This document shows positions 16,513 to 24,146 of a DNA stretch of 64,000 nucleotides, piece after piece. The first letter of the stretch is position 1; each line of letters begins with the position of its first letter. Made by a program: the position numbers and the translations under genes. The notes under the pieces were generated by a model that was not told where the DNA came from, did not search any database, and saw nothing but the letters and a program-made list of their open reading frames with translations. This stretch comes from Streptomyces fuscichromogenes (GTDB lineage: Bacteria; Actinomycetota; Actinomycetes; Streptomycetales; Streptomycetaceae): contig NZ_BMML01000009.1 in the NCBI RefSeq assembly GCF_014645815.1, positions 179,967-243,966 on the forward strand, in the 5' to 3' direction.

Positions 16513-19088
16513 TCGTCGTGCGGAAAGGCGGAGCCGGGCGGGAAATGGCAGGAGACGGTGTGGTCGATGCCCGGCCCGGCCGCCCGCCCCCGCGGTACCT
16601 CCGCCGCGCAGCGCCGCCGCTGCGCGGCCGAGAGCAGGGCCTGGACGGGACAGCGGGCCCGGAACCCGCACCCGGCCCCGGAGCCCGCGCGCGGGTCCGG
16701 CCCGGGGTCGGCGGGCAGCACGGTCCGGCGCCGGGCCCGCTCCGCGACCGGGTCCGGCAGCGGCACGGCCGAGAGCAGGGCCCGGGTGTAGGGGTGGCGC
16801 GGCCGCCCGTACACCTCGGCCACGCCGCCCGTCTCCACCGTCCGGCCCGCGTACATGACCGCCACCCGGTCGGCGAGCTGCCGGACCACCGCGAGGTCGT
16901 GCGAGACCAGCAGGTACGCCGGGCCCAGCTCCCGCTTCAGCCGCAGCAGCAGGTCCAGGATCCCGGCCTGCACCGACACGTCCAGCGCGGACACCGGCTC
17001 GTCGAGCAGCAGCAGCGCGGGGCCGACCGCCAGGGCGCGGGCGATGGCGACGCGCTGCCGCTGCCCGCCGGAGAACTGGTGCGGATAGCCGTCCGCGTCC
17101 GCCGGACGCAGCCCCACCTGGGACAGCAGCCGCGGCACCCGCGCCGCCACGACGGCCGGCGGCACCCGGGCGGCGTGCAGCGGCTCGGCGACGATGTCAC
17201 CCACCGGCATCCGCGGATCGAGGCTGGACGCCGGGTCCTGCGGCACCAGCTGCACCGCCGTGCGCAGCTCGCGCGCCGCCCGGCGGGACAGCAGCGCGGT
17301 GTCCTGCCCGAGGATCTCCACCCGCCCGGCCTGCGGAGCCGTCAGCGCGGCGATCTCCCGCAGCGTCGTGCTCTTCCCGGCCCCCGACTCCCCGACGAGC
17401 GCCAGCGTCTGCCCGCGCCGCACCTCCAGATCGACACCCTCGACGGCCCGCACGACGGGGGCACGGCGACGCCGGAACCCCGCGACCGAGTACGACCGGC
17501 CGAGCCCGGAGACCGACAGCACGATGTCGCAGGCTGCGACTGCGGGGGTGGCGGGGGTGCCCGGGGTGCTGGGGGTGTTGGGGGTGGCGGGGGTTCTGGG
17601 GGTGCCCGGGGTGCTGGGGGCGTCGGGGATGCTGGGGGCGGCGGGAGTTCTGGGGGTGCCGGGGGTGCCGGGGGCGGCGCTTCGGGGTGCGCCGGGGGCT
17701 CCGGCTCGGGGTGTGTCCCCGGCCATGTCCCCGGCCATGTCCCCGGCCATGTCCCCGGCCATGTCCCCGGCCGTGTCCCCGGCCGTGTGCTCGGCCGTGT
17801 TCGGGGACGGTTCGGCCGGGCGGTCGGCGTGCGCCGGGGTGTCGATGGCCCGGTGCCACGGTCCAGGCGCGGCGGCCGGGGCGGCCGGAGCCGCCGGGGC
17901 GGGTTCGGCGGCGCTCGCGCTCGTGCTCGTGCCGTCCGGTGCGGGCGTCGGGCGGGCGTGCGTGCCGCCGACCGGGTGGGCAGTCGGACCGGCGGCCGTG
18001 GCCGTCCGGTCCGGGGTACCCGGCGGTGCCCCGAACAGCTCGGCCGCGGTCCGGTGTCGGGCCTCCCGGATCCGCCGGCAGGCCGCCTCGTGGACGTCGG
18101 TCGCGGTGGGGGCGGCCCGGGACGGGCTGTCCACTTCCGTGAGCGGGGGCTCGGCCGTACCGCACTCCGGCTCCGCCAGCGGGCAGCGCGGGGCGAAGGG
18201 GCAGCCGGGGCCGGTGCCGCCCGGGGCGGGGGCGGTGCCCGGGACCGGTGTGGGCGGGAACCGGGCGTCGAGGCGGGGCACGGCGCCGACCAGGCCGAGG
18301 GTGTACGGCATCCGGGGCCGGCACAGCACCGCCTCCACCGGACCCGTCTCCACCACCCGCCCGGCGTACAGCACCGCGACCCGGTCCGCGGCGCCCGCGA
18401 CCACGCCGAGGTCGTGGGTGACGAGGAGCAGCGCCGCTCCCGTCTCCCGCCGGGCGGCCCCGAGCGCCGCCAGCACCTGCGCCTGTACGGTCACGTCGAG
18501 CGCGCTGGTCGGCTCGTCCGCGACCAGGACCGAGGGCCGGTTCGCCACCGCCATCGCGATCATGGCCCGCTGGAGCATTCCGCCGGACAGCTGGTGGGGC
18601 AGGGCGCGCGCCGCTCGTGACGGCTGCGGCACCCCGACGAGGTCCAGCAGCTCCACGGCCCGCCGCAGCGCCGTCCCCCGGCGCGGGCGCGGGCGTTCGT
18701 GGATGCGCAGGGCCTCCGCGATCTGGTCGCCGACGCGCAGCACCGGGGTGAAGGCGTGCAGCGGATCCTGGAAGACCATGGCGATCCGGCGCCCGCGGAG
18801 GCCGGCCAGCTCCCGCTCCGGCCGCCCCAGCAGCTCCTCGCCCAGCAGCCGCACCGAACCGCCCACCCGGGCACCGGGCGGTGCCAGCCCGAGCAGGGAC
18901 AGCGCGGTCAGCGACTTGCCCGCACCGGACTCGCCGACCAGGCCCAGTACCTCGCCGGGGCGCAGTACGAGGTCCACGCCGCGCACCACGGGCACCGGCG
19001 GCCGCCGCCCGCCCCCGAAGGCGACCGTCAGCCCGCGCACCTCCAGGGCCGGGGCCGCCGATTCGCCCGCCGCCAGGTCCGCGCTCAT
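16494..19088 (-). CDS. Fused double ATPase of a peptide-type ABC importer (DppD-DppF fusion)
   Basis: 864 residues containing two ABC ATPase domains of the oligopeptide/dipeptide branch. The first (about 15-270) has Walker A GESGAGKS, signature LSGGM, and the Cys-rich C-terminal oligopeptide-transport motif (GCPFAPRCP). The second (about 525-795) has GESGAGKS, FSGGQRQR and LLLDEPVSALD, then GCGFRARCP. Between them is a 190-residue low-complexity linker with 12-bp coded GDMA repeats (about 431-459) and PGTPxTP repeats (about 467-516). Usual systems use two separate proteins. ATG 19088 overlaps the upstream permease stop (ATGA). It energises the two permeases next to it. Confidence 0.92.
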   Translation of the reverse strand: MSADLAAGESAAPALEVRGLTVAFGGGRRPPVPVVRGVDLVLRPGEVLGLVGESGAGKSLTALSLLGLAPPGARVGGSVRLLGEELLGRPERELAGLRGRRIAMVFQDPLHAFTPVLRVGDQIAEALRIHERPRPRRGTALRRAVELLDLVGVPQPSRAARALPHQLSGGMLQRAMIAMAVANRPSVLVADEPTSALDVTVQAQVLAALGAARRETGAALLLVTHDLGVVAGAADRVAVLYAGRVVETGPVEAVLCRPRMPYTLGLVGAVPRLDARFPPTPVPGTAPAPGGTGPGCPFAPRCPLAEPECGTAEPPLTEVDSPSRAAPTATDVHEAACRRIREARHRTAAELFGAPPGTPDRTATAAGPTAHPVGGTHARPTPAPDGTSTSASAAEPAPAAPAAPAAAPGPWHRAIDTPAHADRPAEPSPNTAEHTAGDTAGDMAGDMAGDMAGDMAGDTPRAGAPGAPRSAAPGTPGTPRTPAAPSIPDAPSTPGTPRTPATPNTPSTPGTPATPAVAACDIVLSVSGLGRSYSVAGFRRRRAPVVRAVEGVDLEVRRGQTLALVGESGAGKSTTLREIAALTAPQAGRVEILGQDTALLSRRAARELRTAVQLVPQDPASSLDPRMPVGDIVAEPLHAARVPPAVVAARVPRLLSQVGLRPADADGYPHQFSGGQRQRVAIARALAVGPALLLLDEPVSALDVSVQAGILDLLLRLKRELGPAYLLVSHDLAVVRQLADRVAVMYAGRTVETGGVAEVYGRPRHPYTRALLSAVPLPDPVAERARRRTVLPADPGPDPRAGSGAGCGFRARCPVQALLSAAQRRRCAAEVPRGRAAGPGIDHTVSCHFPPGSAFPHDEGPGPD
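17541..17796. repeat. Low-complexity tandem repeats within the ATPase linker
   Basis: Two repeat tracts lie inside the fused ATPase gene. At 17713-17796 there are seven 12-bp units of the form RTGTCCCCGGCC (R = A or G, last unit diverged), coding Ala-Gly-Asp-Met/Thr. At about 17541-17690 there is a run of imperfect GGGGGTGCC/GGGGTGCTG-type 9-bp units, coding Pro-Gly-Thr/Thr-Pro repeats. Both remain in frame, so repeat-number changes would alter linker length without breaking the protein. Confidence 0.85.
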
Positions 19089-19978
19089 CAGGCGAGCCCC
19101 GAGACGACACCGCGGGGCGGACCGGCGGGCCGTACCGTCGTGGGGTCCAGGGCGTCGCGCAGGGCGTTGCCGAGAAGGCTGACGGCCAGCACGAACGCGG
19201 TCAGCAGACCCGCCGGGAAGAAGAACATCCACGGGTACACCAGGGCCACGTCCGACCCGTCCGCGATCAGCGTGCCCAGGGAGACGTCGGGCGGCTGCAC
19301 GCCGAAGCCGAAGTAGGACAGACCCGCCTCGCTGACCACCGCCCCGGCCACCGTGACCGTGGCGTCGGTGATCAGGAACGAGGCCAGGTGCGGCAGCACG
19401 TGCCGCCAGATGATCCGCACCGGCCCGACCCCCATCAGCTGTGCCATCACCACGAACTGACGCTCCTTCAGCGACCGGGTCATGCCGCGCACCGCCCGCG
19501 CGGTGACCATCCAGCCCAGCAGGGCGAGCGGTCCGGCCAGCGCGAGCCAGCCCCACCGCCGCAGCCGCGGGGCGAGCACCACCAGGACCAGGAAGCCGGG
19601 AAGGACCAGCAGCAGGTCCGCGACGAACATCAGCAACCGGTCCGTCCAGCCGCCGAAGTACCCGGCGCAGGCGCCCACCGCCGCCGCGAGACCGGTGGCG
19701 ACCGCGGCCACCAGCACCCCGATCAGCAGCGACTTCCGCAGCCCGTGCGCGACCTGGGCGAACACGTCCTGCCCGATCCGGTCGGTGCCCATCCAGTGGC
19801 GCGCGTCCGGCGGCTGCCGCAGCGCGGTGTAGTCGACGTCGGTGTAGGACCACCGGCACACGTACGGCCCGGCGACCGCGAGCACCACGAGGGCCAGCAG
19901 GATCGCCAGTCCACACAGCGCCCCCGGGTGCCGGGCCAGCCGGCGCAGGACGGCCCGCCCGCGCCGCCCCGGTCTCAC
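19088..19978 (-). CDS. Peptide-type ABC transporter permease (DppC family)
   Basis: 296 residues with an N-terminal TM (ALCGLAILLALVVLAVAGPYV), the periplasmic DppC motif HWMGTDRIGQDVFAQVAHG, and five further TMs. The EAA-like loop is RQFVVMAQLMGVGPVRIIWRHVLPH. The C-terminus PPDVSLGTLIADG...YPWMFFFPA is typical of the DppC/OppC branch. GTG 19978 overlaps the stop of the upstream permease (GTGA), so translation is coupled. It forms the membrane channel with the neighbouring DppB-type permease; the substrate is presumably peptides or nickel-like ligands as in the family. Confidence 0.92.
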   Translation of the reverse strand: MRPGRRGRAVLRRLARHPGALCGLAILLALVVLAVAGPYVCRWSYTDVDYTALRQPPDARHWMGTDRIGQDVFAQVAHGLRKSLLIGVLVAAVATGLAAAVGACAGYFGGWTDRLLMFVADLLLVLPGFLVLVVLAPRLRRWGWLALAGPLALLGWMVTARAVRGMTRSLKERQFVVMAQLMGVGPVRIIWRHVLPHLASFLITDATVTVAGAVVSEAGLSYFGFGVQPPDVSLGTLIADGSDVALVYPWMFFFPAGLLTAFVLAVSLLGNALRDALDPTTVRPAGPPRGVVSGLA

Positions 19979-20958
19979 GGCCGCCGCACCCGGGGATCGA
20001 GCAGCGCGTGCAGGACGTCCGCGACCAGCCCCGCCAGCAGGACGACGGCCGCGGCGAAGCCGTTCACCGCCACGACCGAGTTCACGTCGCCCTTCTCCAC
20101 CGAGTCGATCAGCCAGCTGCCCATGCCCGGCCAGCCGAAGACCCGTTCGGTGAACACCGCCCCGGTGACCAGGGTGAGGACGCCGAAGGAGAAGAAGACC
20201 GTCATCGGTACCAGCGAGATCCGCAGCCCGTGCCGCAGCAGCGCGCGGCCCGGGGTGAGCCCCTTGGCGCGGGCGGTGCGCAGATGGTCCGCGGCGAGCA
20301 CGTCCAGGGTGGCGGCCCGCTGGTAGCGGCTGTACAGGGCGATCGCCGCGAGCGCCACACAGAGCGCCGGGAGCACCAGGTGGGCCGCGGTGTCCCGCAG
20401 GTGGACGCTCCAGTCGCCCTGGAGGCCGGGAGTGTGCTCCCCGGTGTACTTGACGACGTTGCCGCCCGCGGCCCGGTTGACCGCGAGGGCGCCGGTCTTC
20501 AGCAGCAGCGCCAGCACGAAGGTGGGCACGCACAGCACCGCGAAGGAGAACCCGGCCAGGGCGCGGTCGCCGAGCCCGCCGCGCCGGACCGCCGCCCACA
20601 TCCCGGCCAGCGTGCCGACGGCCGTACCGGCGACCGTGCCCACCAGCAGCAGCCGTACCGACACGCCGATACGGCGGCCGAATTCCGCGCTCACGGACTG
20701 GTCGTCGATGGTGCGGCCCAGGTCGCCGTGGACGGCCCGGTCCGCCCAGTGCGCGAAGCGCTCCGGCAGCGGTGCCCGGTCGTCCATGCCGAGCCGGGCC
20801 AGCTCCCGGTCGACGACCCGCGCCGACGGCGCCGGCCTGCGGTCCTCGAAGTAGGCGCGGGGATCGAGCGCGGTCGAGGCGAGCGCGTAGGACAGGACCA
20901 GGGAGACGAGGAACAGGACCATGCAGCGGACCAGGCGCCTGGCGATCAGGAAGACCAT
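19975..20958 (-). CDS. Peptide-type ABC transporter permease (DppB family)
   Basis: 327 residues starting with MVFLIARRLVRCMVLFLVSL, the classic DppB first TM. A periplasmic region has LARLGMDDRAPLPERFAHWADRAVHGDLG, followed by five TMs. The EAA loop is DHLRTARAKGLTPGRALLRHGLR, and FGWPGMGSWLIDSV near the end is diagnostic of this branch. ATG 20958 with AGGAG just upstream is preferred over GTG 20976. The gene is divergent from the binding lipoprotein and starts the permease-permease-ATPase operon. Confidence 0.92.
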   Translation of the reverse strand: MVFLIARRLVRCMVLFLVSLVLSYALASTALDPRAYFEDRRPAPSARVVDRELARLGMDDRAPLPERFAHWADRAVHGDLGRTIDDQSVSAEFGRRIGVSVRLLLVGTVAGTAVGTLAGMWAAVRRGGLGDRALAGFSFAVLCVPTFVLALLLKTGALAVNRAAGGNVVKYTGEHTPGLQGDWSVHLRDTAAHLVLPALCVALAAIALYSRYQRAATLDVLAADHLRTARAKGLTPGRALLRHGLRISLVPMTVFFSFGVLTLVTGAVFTERVFGWPGMGSWLIDSVEKGDVNSVVAVNGFAAAVVLLAGLVADVLHALLDPRVRRP

Positions 20959-21048
20959 GGAACTCCTGACGGGCACGGAGAGTGACGACCCGGGCGGTGC
21001 GCGGGCGTCCGCCGGGGGATGGAGTCTGCCTTCTCTTCATTTGAGGGA

Positions 21049-21062
21049 AACATCGTGATGTT
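21049..21062. promoter_or_regulatory. Perfect 14-bp palindrome in divergent ABC promoter region
   Basis: AACATCGTGATGTT is a perfect dyad in an AT-rich patch between the permease operon (leftward from 20958) and the binding-protein gene (rightward from 21134). Position and symmetry suggest a repressor operator controlling both halves of the transporter; the regulator is not identified. Confidence 0.45.
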
Positions 21063-21133
21063 AAGCTCCGACGCCGCAATTCGCAGAAAAGTCAAGGCAG
21101 TTGGCGGTTCCGCGACGCCGGAGGGGCTGGCAG

Positions 21134-22828
21134 GTGGAGCGATTACGGGGATGGCCCGGGTGGCTGGCCGTCTGGGCGCTCATCGTCCTCACGGCCACCG
21201 GATGCTCCGCGTCCGACGGGCACGACGATTCCCGGCGCCAGGCACTGCCGACGTACGGCACCTACGACATCAACGCCCTGCCGTCCGAGGACCTCCGCTC
21301 CGGAGGGACCCTGACGCTGCCGATCACGCAGATGATCACGCAGTTCAACTTCAACCACGTCGACGGCGCCCTGGACGACGTGTGGACGATCGACACGATG
21401 ACGGAGCCGCGGCTCTTCACCCGGGACGCCGAGGGTGTTCCCCACATCGTGCGGGACTACCTGACCTCCGCCACCGTCTCCACCGCGGGCTCCCGGCAGG
21501 TCGTCACCTACCGGCTGAACCCGAAGGCCCGCTGGTCCGACGGCCGGGCCCTCGGCTGGCGGGACTTCGCCGCGCAGTGGCACGCGGTGGGCGGCGGCGA
21601 CGACCGGTACCTGGTCGCCGACCCGAGCGGCTACGACCGCATCGCCGACGTCCGCCGGGGCGCCGACGCGCACGAGGTCCGGGTCACCTTCAAGAAGCCG
21701 TACGCCGACTGGCGCAGGCTCTTCACCCCGCTCTTCCCGGCCGTCGCCTACGACAGCCCGCTCCACTTCGACTCCGACTGGCAGGGCCGGCTCCCGGTCA
21801 CCGCGGGCCCCTTCCGGCTCGCCTCCGTCGACCGTACGGCGCAGACCCTCACCCTGGTCCGGGACGCGGCCTGGTGGGGCACCCGGCCCCGGCTCGCCCG
21901 GATCGTCTTCCGCGTCCTCGACCCCGACGCCGCCCTCCAGGCCTTCCTCAACGGCGAGGTCGACGTCGTCAACGCGGCCACCAGCGAGGCCTACGCACAG
22001 CTGGCGAAGGCGCCGGACACCGCCATCCGGATCGGCTCCGCCTGGGACGAGGTGCACATCACGCTGAACGGCGCCGACGGGCCGCTGGCCGACCGGGCGG
22101 TGCGCAACGCCCTCCAGCAGGCCGTGGACCGCCCGGCGCTGGCCGAGGTCGCGGCGGCGGGCCTGCCGGTGAAGGTGCCGCTGCTCGGCAACCACTTCTA
22201 CATGACCAACCAGCCCGGCTACGCCGACGACTCCGGCCCGTACGGCCGCTTCGACCTCAAGGCCGCCGAGAGCGCCCTCGACCGCGCCGGCTGGCGCACC
22301 CAGGGCGCCGGGAAGCCGAGGACCAAGGACGGCCGCAGCCTCACCCTCCGCCTGGTGCTGAGCGAGGGCACCAACCGGCTCGGCGAGGACCTCGCCCAGC
22401 TCGTCCAGCAGATGCTCGGCCGAGCCGGCGTCCGTGTCGACATCGAGAAGGTGCCCGCCACCGCCTACGGCCCGCAGTACCTGGACAAGGGCAACTTCGA
22501 CCTCGCGATCTTCCGCTTCACCGGGCTGACCTACCCGAGTTCCGCCTACGCCGTCTACCGCCGCCCGGCCGGCGGCCAGGTCTTCGAGAACTACGGCCGG
22601 GTCGGCTCGGCGAAGGTGGACCGGCTCCTCGACAGGGCCGCGGGCACCCTCGACCCCCGAGCCGCCCAGCGCCTCTACAACGAGGCGGACACCGAGATCT
22701 GGCGCCTCGGCCACGACATCGAGCTCTACCAACGCCCCCAGGTCCTCGCCACCCGCAGGACCCTCGCCAACTACGGCGTCCCGGGCCTCGGCGACATCGA
22801 CTACACGAAGGTCGGCTGGACGAAGTGA
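21134..22828 (+). CDS. Peptide-binding lipoprotein of ABC importer (SBP_bac_5 family)
   Basis: 564 residues. The lipoprotein signal ends VLTATGC with lipidated Cys24. The mature part follows the family-5 pattern: EPRLFTRDAEGVPHIVRDYL, VVTYRLNPKARWSDGRALGWRDF, VTAGPFRLASVD, and a C-terminal domain with DGRSLTLRLVLSEGTNRLGEDLAQLVQQML. GTG 21134 is chosen because GGAGGGG lies seven bases upstream. It is divergent from the cognate permeases and probably captures peptides outside the cell. Its proximity to the HTH-TPR regulator and the small peptide gene makes it a candidate importer for that peptide. Confidence 0.92.
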   Translation: MERLRGWPGWLAVWALIVLTATGCSASDGHDDSRRQALPTYGTYDINALPSEDLRSGGTLTLPITQMITQFNFNHVDGALDDVWTIDTMTEPRLFTRDAEGVPHIVRDYLTSATVSTAGSRQVVTYRLNPKARWSDGRALGWRDFAAQWHAVGGGDDRYLVADPSGYDRIADVRRGADAHEVRVTFKKPYADWRRLFTPLFPAVAYDSPLHFDSDWQGRLPVTAGPFRLASVDRTAQTLTLVRDAAWWGTRPRLARIVFRVLDPDAALQAFLNGEVDVVNAATSEAYAQLAKAPDTAIRIGSAWDEVHITLNGADGPLADRAVRNALQQAVDRPALAEVAAAGLPVKVPLLGNHFYMTNQPGYADDSGPYGRFDLKAAESALDRAGWRTQGAGKPRTKDGRSLTLRLVLSEGTNRLGEDLAQLVQQMLGRAGVRVDIEKVPATAYGPQYLDKGNFDLAIFRFTGLTYPSSAYAVYRRPAGGQVFENYGRVGSAKVDRLLDRAAGTLDPRAAQRLYNEADTEIWRLGHDIELYQRPQVLATRRTLANYGVPGLGDIDYTKVGWTK

Positions 22829-22860
22829 GGGAGGGGCGGCAGGAGGCGGAAGCGAGCGCG

Positions 22861-22898
22861 CGGCGACCCCGTGCGGACGGGTCCGCACGGGGTCGCCG
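22861..22898. terminator. Strong bidirectional terminator
   Basis: Perfect 18-bp arms, 22861-22878 and 22881-22898, with a two-base centre, between the binding-protein gene and the convergent transposase-like gene. This is the strongest hairpin in the window. Confidence 0.85.
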
Positions 22899-22919
22899 TG
22901 GCCGTTCCGGCGGTGCCGG

Positions 22920-24146
22920 TCAGGCATGCGGGGTGCTCAGGGCTCTCTCGGCCGCCTGCTGGCGGACCATGTCGAAGCCGAGGGCGGCCGAGGCCAGGGT
23001 GACGTGGTGGTGCCAGCCCCGGAAGGAGCGGCCCTCGAAGTCGCCGAGGCCGAACTCGTCGTGCATCCGGCCCAGCGCCTCCCCGGCGAACCTGCGCAGC
23101 CGTGCCAGCAGCACGAGCTCCGCGAGCCGGCGGACCGGCAGGTTGGTCAGCCAGTAGGCCCGCGGCTGGGGCCGGCCGTAGGGCCAGTCCGCAAGGAGCA
23201 TCCGGGCCCGCGGCGCCGCGCTGGGGCAGCCCTCGGGCGAGCGCTCGGCCCGCAGCAGCACGGGCACGGTGAGGAACTCCGAGTGCCACATGCGCTCGGT
23301 CACCGGGTCGTGCCAGGTCACCGACGTCCGCTCGGTCTGCCGGACCGCGTGCGCGGCCAGGTCGGCCAGGGTGCCGCCGGTGCCCCGGGCGGCGGCCCGG
23401 CCGCGGGGGAGGAGCACCGGCGTGTGCGGGGAGGCCTGGACGACGTAGCCGAGACCGCGGGCCTCCAGCCCCCGCAACAGGGGGTCCGGGTCCCCGTCGC
23501 CCCGCCAGTCGGCCAGCACCGGCAGCGGTTGCAGGGACCACTCGTCGAGCATCTCGTCGAGCGCCTCCAGCACGTAGCTCCACCGCGGGCGGCAGCGCTC
23601 CTGTTCGGGCAGATGCGCCTGGCCGCGCAGGTCGTCGTCCCGGTCCCACCGGGCCGGCAGCGTCAGCCGCCAGTTCACCGGGACCCCGCCGGCCTGCCCC
23701 ACCAGTGAAGTCGCCAGTGCCAGCTGGCAGTTGACGGTGCGTTCCTGGGAGGTCGCGTACTGGCGGGCCACGCCGACCGAGCGGTCGCCGTTCTTGGCGA
23801 AGACGACCTCGTCCACCGACCAGGCCTCGGCCCGGAAGGCCCGGACCATCTGCCCGGCCAGCCGGCCGCGCACCGGCGCGGACGCCCAGGGGCTCTGGTT
23901 CACGAACTGCTGGATCTGCTGCACCGCCCGCCGCCCCAGCACCTGTTCGGTGATCCGGGCGGGCGTCTTGCGGCCGGGCACCGCCAGCAGCCCGCGCAGG
24001 TACACCTCGCCCCAGCGCCGCTGGTCGGCCCGGGTGAACTCGCCGAACAGCTCGCCGCAGTAGGCGGGCAGGTCGCAGGCACCGGGCGGGGCACCCGGGG
24101 TACGCACGGACGGTAACGGGAGGGTGATGGTCGCGAGATCACTCAT
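22920..24146 (-). CDS. IS701-type transposase-like protein, probably not on an intact IS
   Basis: 408 residues resembling IS701-family DDE transposases. It has VDEVVFAKNGDRSVGVARQY (first Asp region, with DE where many members have DD), VLADWRGDGDP (second Asp) and GDFEGRSFRGWHHHVTL (Glu with the following HHH). No terminal inverted repeats or target duplications are visible. The ATG at 24146 lies inside the end of the upstream AGE/STAS gene, the two overlapping by eight bases, so the gene looks locked into the operon rather than freshly inserted. GTG 24164 is an alternative start. It may be a domesticated or immobile copy. Confidence 0.8.
   Translation of the reverse strand: MSDLATITLPLPSVRTPGAPPGACDLPAYCGELFGEFTRADQRRWGEVYLRGLLAVPGRKTPARITEQVLGRRAVQQIQQFVNQSPWASAPVRGRLAGQMVRAFRAEAWSVDEVVFAKNGDRSVGVARQYATSQERTVNCQLALATSLVGQAGGVPVNWRLTLPARWDRDDDLRGQAHLPEQERCRPRWSYVLEALDEMLDEWSLQPLPVLADWRGDGDPDPLLRGLEARGLGYVVQASPHTPVLLPRGRAAARGTGGTLADLAAHAVRQTERTSVTWHDPVTERMWHSEFLTVPVLLRAERSPEGCPSAAPRARMLLADWPYGRPQPRAYWLTNLPVRRLAELVLLARLRRFAGEALGRMHDEFGLGDFEGRSFRGWHHHVTLASAALGFDMVRQQAAERALSTPHA

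Noticed and set aside
17541..17796. Possible CRISPR-like array
   Set aside because: The units are only 9-12 bp, contiguous without spacers, and lie in frame within the ATPase gene, so they are coding low-complexity repeats.
22920..24146. Complete insertion sequence
   Set aside because: No terminal inverted repeats or target-site duplication are seen, and the start codon lies inside the preceding gene.
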